Source: an uncultured Acidobacteriia bacterium (GTDB lineage Bacteria; Acidobacteriota; Terriglobia; Bryobacterales; Bryobacteraceae). From it: a stretch of DNA of 64,000 bases. Location: the NCBI GenBank assembly GCA_903907865.1, contig CAIVPR010000005.1, forward strand, positions 17,212 to 81,211, given 5' to 3'. Under the pieces are notes generated by a model. The model was not told the origin of the DNA. It ran no database searches and saw only the letters and a list, made by a program, of their open reading frames with translations. A program made the position numbers and the translations under genes. Of the stretch, positions 8,639-16,743 are shown one piece after another (the first letter of the stretch is position 1; each line of letters begins with the position of its first letter).

Positions 8639-11071
8639 ATGCGCACCCCGCTCCTGCCCGCGCTCCTCCTTCTGGCCCCCGGCCTTCACGCCCAACCCGC
8701 GCCCAAAATCGACTTCGTCCGCCAGATCCAGCCCATCCTCCAGCAGCGCTGCGTCAGTTGCCACGGCCCCAAGCTCCAATCGGCCAATCTGCGCCTCGAT
8801 CTCCACGATTCCGCCAAGCGCGTCATCCTCCCCGGTCACGCCAAAACCAGCCGCATTATCGCCATGGTTCGCGGTTCCGAAGGCGAAACCATGCCGCCGG
8901 TCGGCGACAAGCTGGCCGAAGCCCAGATCGCCCTCATCGAAAAGTGGATCGACCAGGGTGCCGACTGGCCCGCCTCCGCCAACACCACCAAACACTGGGC
9001 CTGGGAACCCATCCGCCGCCCGGCTACCCCCGTCACCAAGCTTTCGGCTTGGCCCCAAAACGACGTTGACCGCTTCATCCTGTCCCGCCTCGAAAAGGAA
9101 GGCATCTCCCCCTCCCCCGACGCCGACAAGGCCACCCTCCTCCGCCGCGCCGCCCTCGACATCACCGGCCTCCCCCCCACCCCCCAGGAAACCGCCGAAT
9201 TCCTCGCCGACTCCCGTCCCGACGCCTACGCGCGCCAAGTCGACCGCCTCCTCGCGAGCCCCCACTACGGCGAAAAATGGGCCCGTCCATGGCTCGACAT
9301 GGCCCACTACGCCGATAGCGACGGTTTCGAGAAGGACCTCGTCCGCCCCTGGTCCTGGCGTTACCGCGACTGGGTCATCAACGCGTACAACCGCGACCTC
9401 CCCTACGACAAGTTCGTCACCCTCCAAATCGCCGGCGACGAACTCCCCAACACCACTGTCGACGACCGCATCGCAACCGGCTTCTACCGCAACACCATGA
9501 CCAACCGCGAAGCCGGCGTCGACCGCAAGGAGGCCCGCTTCGACCAACTCGTCGACCGCACCGGCACCACCGCCACGGCCTTCCTCGGCCTGACCATGCG
9601 CTGCTCCCAGTGCCACGACCATAAGTACGACCCCGTCACCCAGAAGGACTACTACCGCCTCATGTCCTATTTCGCCGCCTCCGACGAAATCGACATCGAC
9701 GCCCCCCTCGGAGGTGAACTGGGTTCCTACTTGCGCGCCAAGCCCGACTACGAAAAGAAGCGCGCCGACCTCATGGCCGAGTACGACGTCCCCACCCTCC
9801 AGAAGCAATGGGAACAGGACATGCGCGACAACATGGAGCACCCCGGCCGCTTCCTCGATTGGGACTTCCAAGTTACCGAAATCCGCGCCGGTTTCGACCA
9901 CTCCGAACGCGTCCTGCGCACACCGCCCGATAAGCGCTCCGTCTACGACGCCCGCCGCCTCACCTACCGCTTCATCCGCTCCCCCGGACCGCGTCTTGGA
10001 GCCGACAAGGCCATCACAGCCAAGTACAAGGAACTAAAGGACAAGCTGGACGCCCTCGACAAGGAGTTCCCCTCCATGAGCATGGCCTACACCATGGAGG
10101 ACCGCCCGGAATACCCCGCCAACCACGTCGCTATCCGCGGCGATTGGAAGAATTCCGGCGACGAGGTCCAACCCGGCCCACCGGCCTTCCTTACCACCAA
10201 CCAGCCCAAGGGCAAATCGCGCCTCGATCTCGCCCAGTGGATTTTGGCCCCCGAAAATCCCCTAGCCGCCCGCGTCGCAGCCAACCGCGTCTGGCAGGAA
10301 CTCTTCGGACGAGGCATCGTCTCCACCTCGGACGACTTCGGCACCCAGGGCGACCGTCCCTCGCACCCCGAACTCCTCGACTACCTCGCCACCGAGTACC
10401 GTCGCCTCGAATGGAGCCAGAAGGCGCTTATCCGGGAGATCGTGCTCTCGCGCACCTACCGCCAGACCTCCAAATCACGCCCCGAATTGGACGACCGGGA
10501 TCCCGAGAACGTTCTGCTCGCCCGCCAATCGCGCATCCGGATGCCCGCCGAGCTGATCCGCGACAACGCCTTGGCCACCAGCGGCCTGCTCGACCCCGAC
10601 ATTGGCGGTCCCAGCATCCGCCCCTTCCAGCCAGTGGGAGTGGCCGAGCTTGGCTACTCCGTCAAGAAATGGACGGAAAGCCCCGGTCGCGAGAAGTACC
10701 GCCGCGGCCTGTACATCCACTACCAAAGGACGACGCCCTACCCGTTCCTGGTCAACTTCGACGCGCCGGACTCGACCCTCGCCTGCACCCGCCGCCGCAA
10801 TTCGGACACGGCCCTGCAGTCGCTGAACCTGCTCAACGACCCGGCTTTCTACGAAGCGGCCCAAGCCCTCGCCGCCCGGTTGGAACTCGAATCCCCGTCC
10901 GAATTCCGCCCGCGCCTGGAACACGCCTTCAAACTGGTGGTCAACCGGGCCCCGACCGAGCGCGAAACCACCCGCCTCGCCGCCTACTACGACTCGCAGT
11001 CGAAGGACCAGCCCTGGGTCGGCATCTGCCGCATCCTCCTGAACCTCGACGAATTCATTACCCGCGAATGA
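8639..11071 (+). CDS. PSCyt1-DUF1549-DUF1553 secreted cytochrome-like protein
   Basis: An 810-residue exported protein of the planctomycete-cytochrome group. The order is signal peptide (1-18), PSCyt1 cytochrome domain with the haem site CVSCHG near residue 38, DUF1549 (about 140-345; YGEKWARPWLDMAHYADSDG and a second haem-type CSQCHDHKYDPV near 323), then DUF1553 (about 530-800; GKSRLDLAQWI and NRVWQELFGRGIV). These proteins are common in Planctomycetes and Acidobacteria, normally beside a DUF1501 partner. That partner is absent here and a ThuA-like gene follows after 30 bases. The catalytic role is unknown. Haem binding is inferred from the CxxCH motifs. A TAGAAT box ends ten bases before the ATG. 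Confidence 0.9.
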   Translation: MRTPLLPALLLLAPGLHAQPAPKIDFVRQIQPILQQRCVSCHGPKLQSANLRLDLHDSAKRVILPGHAKTSRIIAMVRGSEGETMPPVGDKLAEAQIALIEKWIDQGADWPASANTTKHWAWEPIRRPATPVTKLSAWPQNDVDRFILSRLEKEGISPSPDADKATLLRRAALDITGLPPTPQETAEFLADSRPDAYARQVDRLLASPHYGEKWARPWLDMAHYADSDGFEKDLVRPWSWRYRDWVINAYNRDLPYDKFVTLQIAGDELPNTTVDDRIATGFYRNTMTNREAGVDRKEARFDQLVDRTGTTATAFLGLTMRCSQCHDHKYDPVTQKDYYRLMSYFAASDEIDIDAPLGGELGSYLRAKPDYEKKRADLMAEYDVPTLQKQWEQDMRDNMEHPGRFLDWDFQVTEIRAGFDHSERVLRTPPDKRSVYDARRLTYRFIRSPGPRLGADKAITAKYKELKDKLDALDKEFPSMSMAYTMEDRPEYPANHVAIRGDWKNSGDEVQPGPPAFLTTNQPKGKSRLDLAQWILAPENPLAARVAANRVWQELFGRGIVSTSDDFGTQGDRPSHPELLDYLATEYRRLEWSQKALIREIVLSRTYRQTSKSRPELDDRDPENVLLARQSRIRMPAELIRDNALATSGLLDPDIGGPSIRPFQPVGVAELGYSVKKWTESPGREKYRRGLYIHYQRTTPYPFLVNFDAPDSTLACTRRRNSDTALQSLNLLNDPAFYEAAQALAARLELESPSEFRPRLEHAFKLVVNRAPTERETTRLAAYYDSQSKDQPWVGICRILLNLDEFITRE

Positions 11072-11101
11072 GCCTGGAACCAAATGCGACATAATCAAAC
11101 A

Positions 11102-12025
11102 ATGAAATTTGCCCCCGTCATCGCAGCAGCCCTCGCCGCCACCGCCCTGGCCCAGACTCCGCCCCCGCCCAGCGCCCCGCCCGGTGGTCGCGGACCCGGT
11201 CGCAACGGCCTCGGCGGAGCCGCCGCCGGTTTCGTCCAGAATCCCACCCTCGACAAGGAGCCGCCCCAAATTCCCGCCGACCTCAAGTCCGGCGGCGTCC
11301 TGATCTACTCCAAGACCACCGGCTTCCGCGACGAGTCCTCCATTCAGGCCTCCAACACCGCCCTCGCGGCAATCGCCCACGAGCACCACTGGCCGTTCTT
11401 CGTCACCGAAAACGGGGCCGTCATGAACTCCGAACAGCTCTCCAAGTTCAAGCTCGTCGTCTGGAGCAACACCGCCGGCGACACCCTCACCGACGACCAG
11501 AAGGCTGCCTTCAAATCCTGGGTCGAAAACGGCGGCTCCTATTTCGGCATCCACGGTGCGGGAGGCGATCCCGTCGACAACCACCAGCACACCTCGCTGG
11601 CAGATTGGAAGTGGTACGTCGACACCCTCGTCGGGGCCCAGTTCATCGTCCACTCCAGCATCCAGCCGGGCGACATCCACATCGAGGACCGCAATTCCCC
11701 CATCACCAAGGGTCTGCCCGCCGTCTGGCACCGGGCCGAGGAGTGGTATTCCTTCGACGCCAGCCCCCGCAACAAGCCCGGCTTCCACATCCTGGCGACG
11801 GTCGATGAGAAGTCGTACAACCCGGGCCGGGCGACCATGACCTTCGGCAAGCCGGAGGCCGACCACACCCTCGTCTGGTGGCATTGCGTCGGCAAAGGCA
11901 GCGCGATCTATTCCGCGCTGGGCCACGGCGGCAACATGTACTCCGAGGACCTGATGATCCAGCTCCTCGACAACGCCATGTCCTGGGGACTCGAACACAG
12001 CGGCAAAGGCTGCCCGGCGAAGTAG
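11102..12025 (+). CDS. Secreted ThuA-like protein
   Basis: A 307-residue exported protein with the ThuA fold (class I glutamine-amidotransferase-like), a family named after the trehalose utilisation gene of rhizobia. After a signal peptide and a Pro/Gly-rich linker, the domain runs from about residue 65 (GGVLIYSKTTGFRD) through SYFGIHGAGGD (about 145) to WWHCVGKGSAIYSALGHGG. This is the typical ThuA pattern, with GIHGAG where an amidotransferase would have its nucleophile elbow, so amidotransferase activity is unlikely. ATG at 11102 was chosen over 11084 because it opens the signal peptide. A CATAAT box ends six bases before it, suggesting a leaderless or near-leaderless message. It probably follows the DUF1549 gene in one unit. 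Confidence 0.87.
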   Translation: MKFAPVIAAALAATALAQTPPPPSAPPGGRGPGRNGLGGAAAGFVQNPTLDKEPPQIPADLKSGGVLIYSKTTGFRDESSIQASNTALAAIAHEHHWPFFVTENGAVMNSEQLSKFKLVVWSNTAGDTLTDDQKAAFKSWVENGGSYFGIHGAGGDPVDNHQHTSLADWKWYVDTLVGAQFIVHSSIQPGDIHIEDRNSPITKGLPAVWHRAEEWYSFDASPRNKPGFHILATVDEKSYNPGRATMTFGKPEADHTLVWWHCVGKGSAIYSALGHGGNMYSEDLMIQLLDNAMSWGLEHSGKGCPAK

Positions 12026-12047
12026 GCCTCCGCCTTAGGGGCCTTGC

Positions 12048-15000
12048 CTACTGCACCACAATCTGCGAAGTCTTCCCCGCCACCCCGCCAATCGACACAG
12101 TGATCGGCTGCAGCCCGGTCGGCGCGTTTGCGGGCACAGTCACATTGATCTGGTACAGACCGACAGTCTGCGGCGTCATGCCACTAAACAGCACCGGCGC
12201 GTTCAGGCCGCCGATGGTGACCGTCGGCAGGGTCGTCGTCCGCGACAGCACCGTGAGCGGCGTCGGCCCCCCGGTCGGCGGCGTGTCGTTGACCGGGCCG
12301 AGGCCGTTGGCATACAGTGTGATCACCTTTCCGCGCGCCGCCTTGTTCGAGGCCCCGATGAGGTTGTAGTTGAGATCCTGCGCCACCACCGACAACTGCC
12401 CGTTGCCGGCGTCGGTGTACTCGAAGTACGCGGGGGACGCCGCGGCCAAGGGCAATGTCACCAGGGGCCCGGCAATCCCGTGGTAGTTCACCTTGACCTG
12501 TGCCGACGACTGTCCCGCCATCTCCCACGGGATCTGAATGTTGATCTGGTTGAAACTCGCGTACGACAGCGGTGCCGGCACGCTGATTCCGCCCGCGTCG
12601 AAGCTGACGTTGACCTCGCCCAGCGAGATCGGCAACTGCGCCGAGGAAGGTACCTGCGGAACCGACGCGAAGTCCACGCCCGCGATTGTGGCGTACGAGC
12701 CCGGGGCCAAGCTCCCCGATTGCTGCGTGGCGGCGTTCAGGATCCCGGCCGAAATGTTCGGGACGTAGTTGACGATGTGCGTGAAGTCCCAGCCGTAGCC
12801 GCCCGGGGTCAGGCCTTCGAACGTGTTGAAACCAGGAGTTGATCCCTCTTGGATGTACGCGGCGGCAATCCCGTAGCCGTCGGTCGCGTTGTCGGCGTAA
12901 CGCAGGTCCACCGCGCCTGAATTGATCGCGGACCACTGGACCGGCAGGCTGATTACAGGCGCCCCGAACTGGTCGGTCACCCTGAAAGCGACCAACGCCG
13001 GGTACTCGGTCACCACGCCGAAATAGTTGTCCCCGTAGATGGGGAACGAGTTCGCCGGAATGCCCTCGGCCACGATGTAGCTGTAGGGGATGTGCAGCGG
13101 CACCGCGCCGCCCGAGATATTGATCTGCCCCTCGTAAGTGCCGCGGGTGGGGGCCTTGCCGGTCATCGAGACAGTGACCGACTGGCTCTGCCCCGGCTGC
13201 AACGTGACGCTGGTCGGGCTGACGGAAACCGTAGCGTTCCCGTCGCGGTCCCGCGCCGCGACCGACAACGAAAGCGTCGCTGCCGTGCTTCCGGTGTTCG
13301 TGATCGAAACAGGCACCGCCTTGGCCAACGCAGACAACTGCCCGAATGACACAACCGCCGGGTTGGCGGTCACGGTCGAAGTGACCGCGCCGTTGGCGTC
13401 GAGCTTGCCCGCCCCGACCGCCGTAGTCCGGGCAATCGCGCCGAAGTCGTCGAGGATCAGACCCGCCGTCGCCGTGTTCACCACCGCGCTCTTCAGTTGC
13501 GCCGGGGTGTAGCCCGGATGCGCCTGTTTCACCAACGCGGCGGCACCCGCCACCATGGCGGCCGCATAGCTGGTGCCGTCCACGTTGTTGTACCGGCTGA
13601 TGTCGAAGGTGTCGCCGTTGGGGTCGAAGTTCTGCGTCGCCGTGTAGATGCCCGAGCCCACCGCCACTAGTTCCGGCTTCAACAACGCGGTGCCGATGGC
13701 GGGGCCGCGCGAGGAATCATAGGCAATCGCGTCATAGGTGGCAGACGACTCGGACAGCGCCGGATCGAGCGTTACCGCCAGCCCCGGAGTCGCGGCAACG
13801 GCGGCCTTGATCGCTTTCCCCGCTGTCACCCCGATGAACTCGAGCGGAATCGACGTCTCGTTCAGTAGGTAGGTGGGCTGGAAGATGCTGTCGCTCTGCG
13901 TGTCGTACATGAGCACCGCCAAGGCCCCTGCTGTGCTCGCGGTGTCCACCTTGGTGAAGAAATTGCAGGTCCCGCGCGTCACAAGCGCGATGGACCCGTT
14001 CAGAGATCCCGCAGGCAGCGCGACGCAGGCGTTGCCATCGTTGCCCAGCGCCGTCACATCGACCACAGGCGCTTTCAACCTCGACAGCAGGTGCGGACCG
14101 TTGCCTGTGATTCCGGCGTAGGACTGGCTGTTGACCTTCACCGTATTGAAGACGATGTGGGAGTTCAGCGTCGATCCCACTGTGATGGCCGAGGGCGAGG
14201 TTCCCGGCGAATCGATCGTACCGAGGGTCGGGCAGTTCAGGCCGGAGCAACCGTCGTTGCCAGCCGCCACCACCACCGTGAGTCCGGCCTGCACGGCGTG
14301 CTCCACCGCGAAGGCGTTCACGTCGCAGGCCGTGGCCGAAATGTAGGAGCGGATCTGCGTCGGCTGGCAGGATGACGACTGGTCCAAAGCCGCATAGAGC
14401 GCCGGAGCGCCGAGGGCGACTACCGCGATGTCCATGCCGTCGTTGTACGCGTCCTCCAGCGCGAGGATCAGGGCCGAGGTGGAGGTGGTGTCGTTCACGC
14501 CCGGCGAGCCGAAGATCTTGTAGTTGCCGAGGAAGGCCTTCGGTGCGACGCCGGTGATCGACGCCAGCGGGGCGTTGACCGTGTTGCCCGCCGCGATCAT
14601 CGCCAGCGCCGTGCCGTGGCCGACGCGGTCGCGGGGCGACCAGTCGTCGGGGGTGGAGTACGTCGCGTTTGAGGTCGAAAGCTGCCCCACGTAGCTGCGG
14701 GCCACGATCACCTTGGAGTTGGTGTAGTTGCCGTCGCCATAGGGATAGCCTGCCGGAGCCTTCAGGGTCGGGTCCACGAAAGCCGGGTGCGTCTGATCGA
14801 TGCCTGTATCGATGATGCCGATCTTGACACCGGCCCCAGCTTTCAACTGGCCACCAATCTGGGCATTGTTCCATGCCTGCCGCACGTTCTGGAGGTCGAG
14901 GGCCTTGTTCAGCATCCGCCGCATGCGGGGCGCGAGGGTGAACGTGGCGACGCCCGGAATTGTCGAAAGCTCCGACATCCGGTCCATCGGGGCGGAGACA

Positions 15001-15260
15001 AAGACGGCATTCACGAACGTGTCCGCCGCCCCGGTGACTGTCAGCTTCTTTTCCGCCAAGCTTTTCTTGACCGACGCCTGGGATTCGCGGACCTTGGCGC
15101 GGAACGACTGCGCCTCCATTCCGTTGCGGACTTCGCGTCCGAACTTCGCGGCCACCGGAGGGCCGTCCAGGATCAGGGCGAACTCTCGCGCCGGGGACGC
15201 CGCGAAGGCGGCGGAGGCGCATGCGGTCAGAATCGCGATGTTGCGGAGGCGTCGGAGCAT
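12048..15260 (-). CDS. Secreted subtilisin-like protease with PA insert and TIGR03437 tail
   Basis: A 1070-residue exported S8 serine peptidase. Signal peptide about 1-21; I9-like propeptide region about 25-115; catalytic Asp151 in GIIDTGIDQTHP, His215 in GHGTALAMIAAG, an oxyanion Asn in VVVAAGNDG and the nucleophile Ser in DGTSYAAAMVAGAAAL. A PA domain is inserted before the Ser (FFTKVDTASTAGALAVLMYD). Fn3/Ig-like sheets follow (about 630-740), and the C-terminus (about 840-1070; AGILNAATQQSGSLAPGSYA) is TIGR03437, a domain largely confined to Solibacter-type Acidobacteria and thought to act at the cell surface. The order of the domains is normal for the family. It is convergent with the ThuA gene. 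Confidence 0.93.
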   Translation of the reverse strand: MLRRLRNIAILTACASAAFAASPAREFALILDGPPVAAKFGREVRNGMEAQSFRAKVRESQASVKKSLAEKKLTVTGAADTFVNAVFVSAPMDRMSELSTIPGVATFTLAPRMRRMLNKALDLQNVRQAWNNAQIGGQLKAGAGVKIGIIDTGIDQTHPAFVDPTLKAPAGYPYGDGNYTNSKVIVARSYVGQLSTSNATYSTPDDWSPRDRVGHGTALAMIAAGNTVNAPLASITGVAPKAFLGNYKIFGSPGVNDTTSTSALILALEDAYNDGMDIAVVALGAPALYAALDQSSSCQPTQIRSYISATACDVNAFAVEHAVQAGLTVVVAAGNDGCSGLNCPTLGTIDSPGTSPSAITVGSTLNSHIVFNTVKVNSQSYAGITGNGPHLLSRLKAPVVDVTALGNDGNACVALPAGSLNGSIALVTRGTCNFFTKVDTASTAGALAVLMYDTQSDSIFQPTYLLNETSIPLEFIGVTAGKAIKAAVAATPGLAVTLDPALSESSATYDAIAYDSSRGPAIGTALLKPELVAVGSGIYTATQNFDPNGDTFDISRYNNVDGTSYAAAMVAGAAALVKQAHPGYTPAQLKSAVVNTATAGLILDDFGAIARTTAVGAGKLDANGAVTSTVTANPAVVSFGQLSALAKAVPVSITNTGSTAATLSLSVAARDRDGNATVSVSPTSVTLQPGQSQSVTVSMTGKAPTRGTYEGQINISGGAVPLHIPYSYIVAEGIPANSFPIYGDNYFGVVTEYPALVAFRVTDQFGAPVISLPVQWSAINSGAVDLRYADNATDGYGIAAAYIQEGSTPGFNTFEGLTPGGYGWDFTHIVNYVPNISAGILNAATQQSGSLAPGSYATIAGVDFASVPQVPSSAQLPISLGEVNVSFDAGGISVPAPLSYASFNQINIQIPWEMAGQSSAQVKVNYHGIAGPLVTLPLAAASPAYFEYTDAGNGQLSVVAQDLNYNLIGASNKAARGKVITLYANGLGPVNDTPPTGGPTPLTVLSRTTTLPTVTIGGLNAPVLFSGMTPQTVGLYQINVTVPANAPTGLQPITVSIGGVAGKTSQIVVQ

Positions 15261-15314
15261 ACGTTTCTCTTATACCCCGACGCCACGCGCCACCGCCCGG
15301 TTTCGTACTCCCGC

Positions 15315-16064
15315 TTACAGGGAGGCCAAGCCGCCGTCGACGAATAGTTCAGTGCCTGTCACGTACGAGGAGTCGTCAGAGCCGAAGAACAGCGCCACCT
15401 TGGCTATTTCTTCCGGCTGTCCGAAGCGCTTCAGCGCCACTCCCTGCGCCATACCCGCCGCGAACTGGTCGAGGACTTCCTTGGGCATTCCAAGCTTGTC
15501 GTAGATCGGCGTCGCGATCGGGCCGGGGCTGATCGTGTTCACTCGGATGCCGCGCGGGGCCAGCTCCGTCGCCAACGTCCGGCCAAACGAGCGCACTGCA
15601 GCCTTCGTCGCGGCATAGACCGAGGTGGTGGCCATCCCCTTGACCGACACGATGGAGGCGTTGAGAATCACCGAGCCGCCCTTGGAAATCAGCGGCAGCA
15701 GCTTTTGCACTGTGAAGAAGAGTCCCTTGACGTTGGTATTGAACTGGTTGTCGTAGAACGCCTCCGTCACTGCCTCGACGGGCGCGAACTGGGCGATCCC
15801 GGCGTTGGCGAAGAGGATGTCGATGCGCCCGAACTTCTCTTGGAGGAACTCGGACAGGGAGTGCAAGTCGTCGAGGCTTGTGGTATCCGAGGCGACCACG
15901 GTTACGTTTGGCCCCAGAGCCGCCCGTGCGGATTCAAGGGTGACGGGGTTGCGACCGGTGACGACAACGGTCGCGCCTTCCTGTTGGTAGTGTTGCGCGG
16001 TTGCGAGTCCGATGCCCGTGGTGCCGCCGGTGATGACTGCGATCTTCCCTGTCAGCTTGCTCAT
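15315..16064 (-). CDS. SDR-family NAD(P)-dependent oxidoreductase
   Basis: A 249-residue classical short-chain dehydrogenase in the cytosol. Visible features are the dinucleotide-binding TGGTTGIG (residues 13-20), ILFANAGIAQF in the NNAG position, the catalytic Ser (NASIVSVKG) and YAATK with Tyr and Lys of the active site, and ISPGPIATPIY. An Arg at the end of the second strand (TGRN) suggests NADPH use. The Shine-Dalgarno AGGAAGG lies just before ATG and partly overlaps a palindrome at 16073-16104. The TetR gene lies directly upstream on the same strand, so this is probably its target. The substrate is unknown. Confidence 0.92.
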   Translation of the reverse strand: MSKLTGKIAVITGGTTGIGLATAQHYQQEGATVVVTGRNPVTLESARAALGPNVTVVASDTTSLDDLHSLSEFLQEKFGRIDILFANAGIAQFAPVEAVTEAFYDNQFNTNVKGLFFTVQKLLPLISKGGSVILNASIVSVKGMATTSVYAATKAAVRSFGRTLATELAPRGIRVNTISPGPIATPIYDKLGMPKEVLDQFAAGMAQGVALKRFGQPEEIAKVALFFGSDDSSYVTGTELFVDGGLASL

Positions 16065-16072
16065 GGTGCCTT

Positions 16073-16104
16073 CCTATTTCTGGAATGTTCGTTCCAGAAA
16101 TAGG
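16073..16104. promoter_or_regulatory. Perfect 13-bp inverted repeat, TetR operator candidate
   Basis: The arms CCTATTTCTGGAA (16073-16085) and TTCCAGAAATAGG (16092-16104) flank the six bases TGTTCG. It lies between the TetR stop (16136) and the SDR start (16064), with its inner arm touching the SDR ribosome-binding site. No T-run follows, so a terminator is unlikely. As DNA it looks like a TetR operator. As RNA it could also hide the Shine-Dalgarno. Confidence 0.65.
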
Positions 16105-16135
16105 ACTCTGCGCTGCGCTGATTGGATTCGGAGTT

Positions 16136-16711
16136 TTATCGCAGGATCGAAAGGTTTGTTTGGACGATGTCGTCCAGCTGTTCGCGGGTCGGCTTCATCT
16201 TGGCGACGACCCTGAGCCCCAGCAAGGAGTTTGTCAGGAATCGGGCTATGGCGGGACTGGCCTTGTCCGGGTCGATCTCGCGGGCAGCTGCTGCCAAGTC
16301 GAGGCAGGATTGGAAGAACCGCTCCAATCCCCGGCGGGAGGCCTCGCCGATCTCGGCCATCCAAGGTTCGCGGGAGCTTAGCTCCGTTGCCGCATTGGCG
16401 ACCATGCAACCGCGGCAGTCGTTGAGCGTGCTCTCGGCTGCCTGGTGGAAGACGGACCGGATCTTGTCGACACCGCCAGCCTGACTCGCAGCCGTTGTCT
16501 GGAAGCTCGCGAAGCTGCGCTCCTCGAAGTGGGCGAGCGCTTTGCGGAAAAGCTGCTCCTTGTCGCCAAAGGCCCCGTAGAGGCTACCCCGGCTCAGGCC
16601 CGTGGCGTCGACGAGGTCCTGTACGGAGGTGGCTTCATAGCCCTTGGTCCAGAAGACGTCGGTCGCCGATGCCACCACTTGCGATTCTTCGAACTCCCGG
16701 TTGCGCGCCAT
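16136..16711 (-). CDS. TetR/AcrR-family transcriptional regulator
   Basis: A 191-residue repressor-type regulator. The N-terminal helix-turn-helix is clear (ATDVFWTKGYEATSVQDLV, then GLSRGSLYGAFGDKEQLF, residues 16-55). The C-terminal ligand domain resembles the group with a conserved CRGCMVANAATEL segment, in which one or both cysteines may matter for sensing. It is followed on the same strand, 71 bases later, by an SDR gene whose leader holds a perfect palindrome. Local control of that gene, with an electrophile or quinone-like ligand, is a reasonable guess, but the ligand is not shown by the sequence. Confidence 0.92.
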   Translation of the reverse strand: MARNREFEESQVVASATDVFWTKGYEATSVQDLVDATGLSRGSLYGAFGDKEQLFRKALAHFEERSFASFQTTAASQAGGVDKIRSVFHQAAESTLNDCRGCMVANAATELSSREPWMAEIGEASRRGLERFFQSCLDLAAAAREIDPDKASPAIARFLTNSLLGLRVVAKMKPTREQLDDIVQTNLSILR

Positions 16712-16743
16712 GACTACTTCCTACATCATGATGCGCTGCATGC

